Notes under the pieces: generated by a model | Databases searched by the model: none | Seen by the model: the letters and a program-made list of their open reading frames with translations, nothing else | Told to the model about the DNA's origin: nothing | In this document: positions 7,916 through 14,311 of the stretch, piece after piece | Layout of the letters: each line of letters begins with the position of its first letter | Numbering within the stretch: the first letter of the stretch is position 1 | Made by a program: the position numbers and the translations under genes | Source: CAKZNE01 sp964485405 | GTDB taxonomy: Bacteria > Bacteroidota > Bacteroidia > Flavobacteriales > Schleiferiaceae | Length of the DNA stretch: 64,000 nt | Direction: 5' to 3' | Assembly: GCA_964485405.1 (NCBI GenBank) | Contig: CAZAJG010000022.1 | Coordinates: 1-64,000, forward strand

Positions 7916-8428
7916 GTAAATGATATGAAAGCAATAGACCGCTTTTATTTTGACAAGCAAGAACCAATTAAAGGTTGTTTGTTGGCTTTAAAAGCTCTAA
8001 TAACAAGCTACAATCCTGAATTTGAACCTAGGTGGTATTATCGTTTACCCTGTTTTATGTATAAAAATCAGATTTTCTGTTATTTGTGGATAGATAAGAA
8101 AACACAGTTTCCTTATATAGCTATCGGGAAAAGCGTAAAAATTGAACATCCAGATCTAATTCAAGGCAACAGAACTTTTACTAAGTTGTTAATGATTGAA
8201 CCGAATAAGGATATTCCAATAGAAAAAATTCATAGCATATTTGATATGGCAATGGAATTATATAATAAGACTGATGAATACATTTAACTATAAAAAATGA
8301 GCGTTTCATTTTTTAGTATGGATTTTAGAAATTAATCTTGTTATCCTTTATATACTGCAAAGGACGTGCGGAGTTTTACGAAAGGTCATTTCGCCTACCT
8401 TATTGCCATATAGGAACGCTTAGCTATA
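7905..8428 (+). repeat. 524-bp direct repeat, copy 2 (DUF1801 segment)
   Basis: This is the second copy of 2225-2748, carrying the intact DUF1801 gene plus 141 bases of shared 3' tail. Left of the repeat the two loci are unrelated except for a few bases. Right of it copy 2 runs at once into the ATG at 8429, while copy 1 runs into non-coding sequence. This fits cassette-scale duplication better than transposition. Confidence 0.9.
7925..8287 (+). CDS. DUF1801 domain-containing protein
   Basis: The 120-residue single-domain protein is recognised by the pattern LKQEPxxxCLLALKxxI...PEFEPRWYYRLPCFMYKNQIFCYLW, followed by YIAIGKSVKIEHPDL and the FTKLLMIEPNKDIPIEKIHSIF tail. These features are typical of small DUF1801 (YdhG-like) proteins in Flavobacteria. 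The biochemical role of the family is not settled. The gene is intact here but has a stop codon in the duplicate at 2245-2607. It begins 9 bases after the preceding stop codon and shows no Shine-Dalgarno sequence. It is probably cassette cargo. Confidence 0.85.
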   Translation: MKAIDRFYFDKQEPIKGCLLALKALITSYNPEFEPRWYYRLPCFMYKNQIFCYLWIDKKTQFPYIAIGKSVKIEHPDLIQGNRTFTKLLMIEPNKDIPIEKIHSIFDMAMELYNKTDEYI

Positions 8429-8429
8429 A
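8288..8429 (+). repeat. 3' tail of DUF1801 segment with probable attC-like right end
   Basis: TATGG (about 8318) and CCATA (about 8407) can pair, enclosing a GC-richer centre, and the stretch ends with AACGCTTAGCTATA. GCTTAGCTATA (8419-8429) complements TATAGTTAAA (9301-9310) with G-T wobbles, so 8419 behaves as the start of the next cassette. An R'' box for the DUF1801 cassette itself is not clear. Confidence 0.45.
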
Positions 8430-9298
8430 TGAAAAAGACCATTGTAATACTAGTATCATTATTAGTTCATATCGGATTTGCTCAAGAAACACCCATTGCG
8501 TTAGCTAAACAACTTCTCTCTTTAGAAGGGATGCTTGATACAAGCAACCTTTATTCCGATGAACTTGATCTTAGACCTCAAGGATTTTCTGGGATGCTGA
8601 TGTCGAATACTAAAGAGTATCAGAACAAAAAAAACTTTTTACCGGACTTCACCGATTTAATATCTACTCATTCTTTTTCCTTTCGAGAATTTCCAATCAG
8701 CCCCCAATATCAAATCATAAATATAACCGCACTGGATAGTTCCAAATTGGGTTTCGACTTTTACTTGCACTTTAAAAAGAAACAAGATTTATGGCAATTG
8801 AAAAATGTTTGTCGACTAGAACACGCAACGGTTGCCGAACTTTGGATGGCAAATTTGTCAGAATTGGAGGTGGATAGTATCATAAACAGTCCGGAATCCC
8901 AAAAAATCATTTATTCAAAAAAACAGTACTACGCTATAAAATCACTTTATAAGCTAACGATGGGTTTTGACGATACCATCCTTGACTACTTCAATTCGAA
9001 TAAAGCATCTTTTTTAGCACTGAACGATTCGTATAACCATTCAGGAAAGGGATTACTGAAATATGGAACGCTTGCAAATTTGAACAAGGATGAATTATTG
9101 ATTACTGAAATTAACCACTATGACTTTTCATCGAACACTTTGACCTTTTTTTACATCAGAAACACTTTCAAAGGAGCAGTTGGGTATCTACGTACACCTA
9201 ATAAAAATATTCTCTCTCAACTGATTGAGAGTGGAAACATCTTTTTTATCCGAGAAATAGGAGAAGGCTGGTATATGTTTAAAAGTGAAGGGAAATGA
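8429..9298 (+). CDS. Secreted protein of unknown function, cassette-borne
   Basis: The 289-residue product has a clean Sec signal peptide (MKKTIVILVSLLVHIGFAQ). The mature protein shows no recognised domain and has no further membrane segments. It is rich in aromatic and charged residues and probably periplasmic. The ATG overlaps the last base of the GCTTAGCTATA boundary, so the reading frame begins essentially at the start of the cassette. The stop at 9298 is 2 bases before the likely R'' box. Such tight packing supports a cassette gene. No function can be offered. Confidence 0.7.
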   Translation: MKKTIVILVSLLVHIGFAQETPIALAKQLLSLEGMLDTSNLYSDELDLRPQGFSGMLMSNTKEYQNKKNFLPDFTDLISTHSFSFREFPISPQYQIINITALDSSKLGFDFYLHFKKKQDLWQLKNVCRLEHATVAELWMANLSELEVDSIINSPESQKIIYSKKQYYAIKSLYKLTMGFDDTILDYFNSNKASFLALNDSYNHSGKGLLKYGTLANLNKDELLITEINHYDFSSNTLTFFYIRNTFKGAVGYLRTPNKNILSQLIESGNIFFIREIGEGWYMFKSEGK

Positions 9299-9300
9299 CG

Positions 9301-9358
9301 TATAGTTAAAATTATAAAAGCGGTATTAGTACGAAGGTTTATGTCAAACGCTGGCAAC
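9301..9358 (+). repeat. Putative attC site, short type
   Basis: R'' TATAGTTAAA (9301-9310) pairs with GCTTAGCTATA (8419-8429) at the start of its cassette, allowing wobble. An ATAAA/TTTAT arm pair lies inside. R' AACGCTGGCAAC is at 9347-9358, with GCT where GTT is normal. GCTGGCAAC complements GTTGCCAAC (9583-9591) at 8 of 9 positions. Confidence 0.5.
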
Positions 9359-9385
9359 AAGTAAAAAACCAGTCGTGAAGACATT

Positions 9386-9577
9386 TTGAGAATATTTGGA
9401 TCACCAGACACCGAATTGGTTGATGACATTTGTTGTTCAAGCTTCAACTACAATATTGACGCGAATATAATTGTGTATAGAAAAAAGAAAATCTATGCCT
9501 TTCTTGACCCCAATACTGATACTCTAAAAGAACTTCATTTTGGTGAGTTTGATGAAAGCATTTATGGGGAAAAATAA
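9386..9577 (+). CDS. Small unrecognised protein, no ATG start
   Basis: An open frame of 63 codons fills the segment between two attC-like boundaries (9350 and 9591). The only plausible start is TTG (ATT lies just upstream in frame). Upstream it is closed by TAA at 9362. The residues look protein-like (VYRKKKIYAFLDPNTDTLKEL, FGEFDESIYGEK) but match no family I know. It may be a 5'-truncated gene captured in a cassette, or a genuine small protein. Confidence 0.4.
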   Translation: MRIFGSPDTELVDDICCSSFNYNIDANIIVYRKKKIYAFLDPNTDTLKELHFGEFDESIYGEK

Positions 9578-9582
9578 AAACA

Positions 9583-9649
9583 GTTGCCAACAGCTCCTAT
9601 ACGCAATACCTTTCGGGATACTGTGCTTAGCTAACCGTTACAGGCAACC
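9583..9649 (+). repeat. Putative attC site before the HAD gene
   Basis: R'' GTTGCCAAC (9583-9591) complements the start of its cassette at 9350-9358. The inner arms CAATACC and GGGATACTG fold around a short TTTC loop. R' GTTACAGGCAACC starts at 9637. GGGATACT recalls the GGGATGCT of the site at 6279. No end complementary to GTTACAGGCAACC was found downstream, so this is the last recognisable boundary of the array. Confidence 0.6.
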
Positions 9650-9661
9650 AAGAAAAAACCA

Positions 9662-10288
9662 ATGTTAATATTAGATTTAGACGATACAATTTTTGAAACA
9701 AAATCAATGAATCCGAGAATATTTGATTCAGCCGTATCTCTAATCCAAGCGCATTACGAACAGCACTACTCGCAAGCTAAATCAAAAGAAATAATTACCG
9801 AACTATGGTCCTATCCCGTTGATGTAGTTTTTGCAAAGCATCATACAGCAGAAACATTGATTCAGAAGTTTTACCAAAAAATAGAGGAAATTGATTTTCG
9901 AGAATTGGAAATAAAACCATTTGAAGACTATAGAGAAATTCAGAAACTTGATGAACAGAAAGTTTTGGTTACCACCGGTCTTAAAGAATTACAATACGCA
10001 AAAATAAAAGCGCTCGGTATCGAAAGTGACTTTGACGAAATATTTATTGACGACCCTCGTACAATTCCAAGAAGGCATAAAATTGATATTTTTAGACAAA
10101 TACTACAAGAAACGAAAATTGAATGCCAAGAGTTTTGGGTAATTGGTGATAATCCTGAATCTGAGATTAAAGCAGGCAAAGCTTTAGGAATGAAAACAAT
10201 TCAGCGCAAATCAAAAGGTCAGAAACCATCCGAATTAGCGGATTACAAAATTGAATCATTCGAAGAATTAGAAAGAATCATAAAATAA
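9662..10288 (+). CDS. HAD superfamily hydrolase
   Basis: The 208-residue soluble haloacid-dehalogenase-type phosphatase shows motif I LDLDDTIFE at residues 3-11 (nucleophile Asp4 and acid Asp6), motif II VTTG near residue 101, and the acidic motif GDNPESEIKAG near residue 161. A helical cap of about 70 residues sits between motifs I and II, as in phosphoglycolate-phosphatase-like subfamily I members. The substrate cannot be told from sequence. It begins 24 bases after the R' box of the attC-like site at 9637, so it could be the last cassette. The next gene starts 6 bases after its stop. Confidence 0.85.
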   Translation: MLILDLDDTIFETKSMNPRIFDSAVSLIQAHYEQHYSQAKSKEIITELWSYPVDVVFAKHHTAETLIQKFYQKIEEIDFRELEIKPFEDYREIQKLDEQKVLVTTGLKELQYAKIKALGIESDFDEIFIDDPRTIPRRHKIDIFRQILQETKIECQEFWVIGDNPESEIKAGKALGMKTIQRKSKGQKPSELADYKIESFEELERIIK

Positions 10289-10294
10289 AGCCTT

Positions 10295-10960
10295 ATGACT
10301 AGATATCTTATCGTTTTATTACTAACCTATTTGGTTTCGTCTTGTGCTACGGTGTATTACCCAAGTCATGTTAACTCTTCGTTTATAGAAGAAAAAGGCG
10401 AGATAAATATCGGTGGAGCCCTTAGTTTAAGTTCTATCAATGCACAAGCATCTGCGGCACTTACTGATCATTTAAGATTGGCGGGAGGAATAAATTATTG
10501 GGGATGGAATGCGTCCATAGGAAACTCGGATGTAGGCGAATCAGGATTTCAAACACAATTGCTGGCAGGGTACTACAAGAAGATTGGAAATAAGATTTTT
10601 TTTGAAGGATATGGAGGTATAGGAACTAGTGTAGGATCTGAAGACTTTTTTAGCCATGGTATTGTTCAACCTTCTATTGGTTTTGGTAAGGAGAGACCTA
10701 AGTTTATCATATCTCTTAGAGCAAACTATTTAACCAACTCATTATTCTCCGACCCTAACGAAGGAGTTACCCTTGGGCCAGGTGAAACAAATAAGATAGC
10801 TGGTACATTCTATGATTTTGCCCTTACGCACCGATTTACTAGAGCACAAAAAACATGGTTTATTCAATATGGAATCTCTAATGATGCACAAAAGTTTGGC
10901 GATACCGATTTTATCCCCTTCATGAACTTTGGAGTAAACTTTAGATTATCATCTAAGTAA
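10295..10960 (+). CDS. Putative outer-membrane lipoprotein, beta-barrel-like
   Basis: The 221-residue product has a lipoprotein signal ending LVSSCA (lipidated Cys near residue 17). The mature part is made of alternating Gly/aromatic strands (GGINYWGW, QTQLLAGYYKKIG, FFEGYGGIGTSVGS, FMNFGVNFRLSSK) ending in an amphipathic strand, which suggests a small beta-barrel or barrel-like outer-membrane protein. It follows the HAD gene by 6 bases and is probably cotranscribed. No specific function is recognised. Confidence 0.65.
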   Translation: MTRYLIVLLLTYLVSSCATVYYPSHVNSSFIEEKGEINIGGALSLSSINAQASAALTDHLRLAGGINYWGWNASIGNSDVGESGFQTQLLAGYYKKIGNKIFFEGYGGIGTSVGSEDFFSHGIVQPSIGFGKERPKFIISLRANYLTNSLFSDPNEGVTLGPGETNKIAGTFYDFALTHRFTRAQKTWFIQYGISNDAQKFGDTDFIPFMNFGVNFRLSSK

Positions 10961-11215
10961 GCTCTCAGCTCAATACTTTCTCTATCAAAGATTTTAGGTT
11001 TGCATGCATGTGAATCTTTCTCATCTTTTAACCTTAATCTATAGCGGGTGCTTTACTACATATAGGAGTTGAAACACAAATGGCCAACCTGCATATAAGA
11101 AACTACAAGTAATACACTTACCTACTCAATCCGTCTAAAATTGAACATTCCCACAAGCTTGTATTGCTTTTGAGCGTCTGAACCTTGTTAACAATCAATT
11201 TAAACCAAAATACAC

Positions 11216-11980
11216 ATGAGTAAATTTTTCAAGTTTTCCTCTCTTATCCTTATTCTGGCTGTAGTTACTTTTTCCTCTTGCGAGGATGACGATGACACAG
11301 ACTCAGATCCAACTTCCGGTGGTTCTTCTTCTACTGGCACTACCCCAACCTCAGCTTTTAATGAGTTTGATAGCGATAACGTAACCGTTATGTTTGAAAA
11401 CGATGAGATCACCATCGAAACAAATGGTAGACCCAACCATACAACTCCTTATTGGGGCACGGGACATTCTCTTTATATTGATGATGGCACTTCCGTAACT
11501 CCATCCACCATTCCCGGCTATGATGCCACCGCATCTTTAACCGTGCCTGCATCACCGGAAAAAGCGAGCTCCACAACAGCTACAACGCTTGGTGCTATTG
11601 GTATTGCTGTAAGCGGAGTAGCAATTTTTAACGACTCTGAGGGCAATGGACCATTGTCTGACGAAATTAGCACAATCGACTATGCGGGTGGCCATATCGG
11701 ACCATCAGAATATCATTATCATACGGAGCCGGCTCCAATTTCTGAAGACGATAAAAACCTTATAGGAATTATGGCCGATGGTTTCCTAATCTATGGCAGA
11801 AAGTGTAATTCTACTGGCAACTACCCAAGCGATTTGGATGCATCGGGAGGTCACACATCTTCTACTCAACATGGCGATGACGACTTTTACCACTACCATG
11901 TTATAAATGAGATTTATATTGACGATTATGTACTATTGTTTGGTGTCGACTTTCAAGGAACTCCGAATCCTATCAACTAG
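11216..11980 (+). CDS. YHYH domain lipoprotein
   Basis: The 254-residue product has a lipoprotein signal ending TFSSC (Cys22), followed by a low-complexity Asp/Ser/Thr linker. The core carries the two hallmarks of the YHYH family: PSEYHYHTEP near residue 165 and DDDFYHYHV near residue 224, together with the GIMADGFLIYGRK block. The paired His motifs suggest metal binding, though the family's activity is not established. It is surface or periplasm exposed. The 3' end overlaps the 5' end of the YwqK-like gene. Start ATG 11216 is supported by the signal peptide. Confidence 0.85.
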   Translation: MSKFFKFSSLILILAVVTFSSCEDDDDTDSDPTSGGSSSTGTTPTSAFNEFDSDNVTVMFENDEITIETNGRPNHTTPYWGTGHSLYIDDGTSVTPSTIPGYDATASLTVPASPEKASSTTATTLGAIGIAVSGVAIFNDSEGNGPLSDEISTIDYAGGHIGPSEYHYHTEPAPISEDDKNLIGIMADGFLIYGRKCNSTGNYPSDLDASGGHTSSTQHGDDDFYHYHVINEIYIDDYVLLFGVDFQGTPNPIN

Positions 11981-12587
11981 TATTATACTAACAACTATTC
12001 TTGGCTGTAACCCTACAGTCGAGAATAGTTCATCTTTTGAGGTTGTTGAAAATCAACTCCCTTGCTCCTTCTCTCCTATCATTCCCAAGTTTTTTGTTTT
12101 AAAAGATTCTGTCATTCTAAAAAACGAGGAATCACGTTGGTACTATAAGGGTAAGCTCTTTTCTGGATATGCTATTGCCCATCATGAAAACGGATCTCTC
12201 TCTGAAAAAATGGGCTTTACGGATGGGAAGAGAAACGGCAAAGCTCTATGGTGGTATCGGGATGGGCAGCTTAAAAAAGAGCTTGACTATTTGAACAACA
12301 AAATGCATGGTAAAAAGAGATTTTGGGGTTCAGGTATAAATAATTCTCTTCTGCATGAGTTCAATTACCAAAATGGAAAACGACATGGTATACAACAAGT
12401 GTGGTATGCCAATGGAGAGCCTTTTAAAAAAGGAAATTATGCCTTTGGGTTTGAACAAGGAATTCAGCAAGCTTGGAATCGGAATGGCAAATTATACATA
12501 AACTATGAAGCCAAAAACGGCAGAACTTTTGGCTTGCGAAAAGCCACACTCTGTTATAAGTTGGAAGACCAGGAAATAGTCCGATAG
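11907..12587 (+). CDS. YwqK-type MORN-repeat lipoprotein
   Basis: The product is up to 226 residues, made of repeated GKxNGxxxxWYxNG units (FTDGKRNGKALWWYRDGQ, YQNGKRHGIQQVWYANGE, FGFEQGIQQAWNRNGK) as in proteins annotated as YwqK family antitoxin, a name that is mostly a sequence label. An internal hydrophobic stretch ending TTILGC looks like a lipoprotein signal. That makes a later start (TTG 11940 or GTG 11943) more natural than ATG 11907, which would put twelve extra residues in front. Either way it overlaps the YHYH gene in a different frame, by 38-74 bases, implying coupled translation. Confidence 0.7.
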   Translation: MRFILTIMYYCLVSTFKELRILSTSIILTTILGCNPTVENSSSFEVVENQLPCSFSPIIPKFFVLKDSVILKNEESRWYYKGKLFSGYAIAHHENGSLSEKMGFTDGKRNGKALWWYRDGQLKKELDYLNNKMHGKKRFWGSGINNSLLHEFNYQNGKRHGIQQVWYANGEPFKKGNYAFGFEQGIQQAWNRNGKLYINYEAKNGRTFGLRKATLCYKLEDQEIVR

Positions 12588-12712
12588 CACTAGGTTTATA
12601 CAGAACAAAATCTTTTCCTGGGAAGAATACATAAATCCACTCAATTTTTATCCAAAGCTCTTTCTGATCTAATATTGTAATCATCGAATATCCCAAAAAC
12701 CCATTCCTGGCT

Positions 12713-12720
12713 TATATTTG
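12713..12720 (+). promoter_or_regulatory. Bacteroidetes-type -7 box
   Basis: TATATTTG fits the TAnnTTTG -7 element of the Bacteroidetes housekeeping sigma factor and lies 33 bases before the ATG of the S41 peptidase gene. No convincing -33 TTG element was identified. Confidence 0.4.
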
Positions 12721-12752
12721 AGTACTTCATGTCCTATTAAAAAAACATCTGT

Positions 12753-14177
12753 ATGCATAAGCTTTATAAACTGTTTTTGATATTCGTTCTTTTTTCGAGC
12801 TTAACAACCGCTTATGGGCAAAGCTCATATCTCTCCAAAAATGAACTCATGGAGGATTATGAGATTCTATACACCTCTTTAGTTAATTATCATCCTCGTC
12901 CGTTTTTATATACTTCTGAAGCGGATTTAAGTGCTTACTATGAAGCGCAAAAATCCAATTTACCAGACAGTCTTACATCTTTAGAGTTTCACATTGTAGC
13001 CCGTAAACTGATTGCTCAAATTAAATGCGGGCATACCTTTGGCAAACCTTCTAGGGCATGGTACAAATCCGTTTCAGGACAAAAAGTTTTACTCCCATTT
13101 GATGTTAAAATAGTGGATGAGAAATTTTACATCTCCAAAACAGTTGAAACAGATTTTGATTTTAAGATAGGGGATGAACTATTAGCCATCAATCAGGTTC
13201 CCGTTCAAGAACTTTACCGCCAAATGGCAGACATACAGCAACGAGATGGTTTAACCCAATCCTTTGTCCATGCTCAAATAGAAAAAACATTTAGAACTTA
13301 CTTTTTATTCTTAAACGGTTCCTTTATCAAGGAGTATACAATTGAATACAAAAATCATCTAGAAGAAGTAAAAACAACTACCGTTTCCCTTACCAACAAG
13401 AGGCTGGAAGCAAGACAGAACCCTACCCTTCCCAGTAACTTAAAAGAGATAACTCAAAACAAGTGGAGTACTTTTGCCATGGACACCATCTCCAATTTAG
13501 CGTACTTGAAGATTAGTACTTTTTCGGATCGAAAGGAATTCAAAAAGCACTATAAATTCATTTTCAAATATCTCCAGCAATACCCAGATGCCAAGCTCAT
13601 TGTTGATCTAAGAAACAATGGCGGTGGATTTTTTGGGAATGGTAATAATCTGCTTACCTATTTAACACCCGAAAAGTTTGAATTTCATTTTCAAACCCCA
13701 AAACGAAAATTAATCAAGAGCGAATACATCACGATGGACAAGTGGAGTAAGCTAACCAAATTGGCTTTTTCCTTAAAGCCCAGTAAACGCAAAATCGAAG
13801 GTCAATCTGGAACCACATTTACCTACAAACCTAGTAAATACCAATTTGAAGGGAAAGCATATGTTATAATTAATGGGGGTACTTTTTCTTTAGCCTCATG
13901 GGCAGCTGCTCATTTGAACGAATATGGAGCTACTTTCTTCGGGGAAGAAACGGGAGGAACAAAATCCGGCTCCAATGCGCTGCTCAATCATCAATTGATA
14001 CTACCTCACTCCCAAGTAAATGTGATGATTCCCTATTATGAGGTCATTTCCACATCCACAAAAGCACAGTTTGGGCAGGGTGTAAAGCCAGATTATTCGA
14101 TTTCACCAGCTTTGAATACAAACTCTGACTCTCTTTTGGAAATCGTTCTAGAAACAGTTTTACAGGAAGCTTATTAG
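12753..14177 (+). CDS. S41 family peptidase (C-terminal processing peptidase-like)
   Basis: The 474-residue product has a signal peptide ending TAYGQ. The helical N-terminal part is typical of tricorn/CPP-type Bacteroidetes S41 enzymes. A PDZ-like middle (around residues 125-155, FKIGDELLAINQVPV) precedes the catalytic domain, with LIVDLRNNGGGFFGNG near residue 286 and GGTFSLASWAAAHLNEYG near residue 376, whose Ser is the likely nucleophile. GEETGGTKSGS follows. It is probably periplasmic or lipoprotein-associated and cleaves unfolded or peptide substrates. It stands alone, with its own candidate promoter. Confidence 0.9.
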   Translation: MHKLYKLFLIFVLFSSLTTAYGQSSYLSKNELMEDYEILYTSLVNYHPRPFLYTSEADLSAYYEAQKSNLPDSLTSLEFHIVARKLIAQIKCGHTFGKPSRAWYKSVSGQKVLLPFDVKIVDEKFYISKTVETDFDFKIGDELLAINQVPVQELYRQMADIQQRDGLTQSFVHAQIEKTFRTYFLFLNGSFIKEYTIEYKNHLEEVKTTTVSLTNKRLEARQNPTLPSNLKEITQNKWSTFAMDTISNLAYLKISTFSDRKEFKKHYKFIFKYLQQYPDAKLIVDLRNNGGGFFGNGNNLLTYLTPEKFEFHFQTPKRKLIKSEYITMDKWSKLTKLAFSLKPSKRKIEGQSGTTFTYKPSKYQFEGKAYVIINGGTFSLASWAAAHLNEYGATFFGEETGGTKSGSNALLNHQLILPHSQVNVMIPYYEVISTSTKAQFGQGVKPDYSISPALNTNSDSLLEIVLETVLQEAY

Positions 14178-14311
14178 TTAATTTCTTGATACAAATATGT
14201 TGGGTTCTTTCGTGAACTTTACCCTTAATTAAATTGATTCTCAAATGGCGAGGAGATATTCTACTTTAAAAATCTATTTGCCGTATTTTGCCGCCCGTTG
14301 AAAATTTAAAG

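Noticed and set aside
2225..8428. The 524-bp repeat as an insertion sequence pair or composite transposon
   Set aside because: No transposase, no terminal inverted repeats and no target-site duplication; the repeated segment contains a DUF1801 gene.
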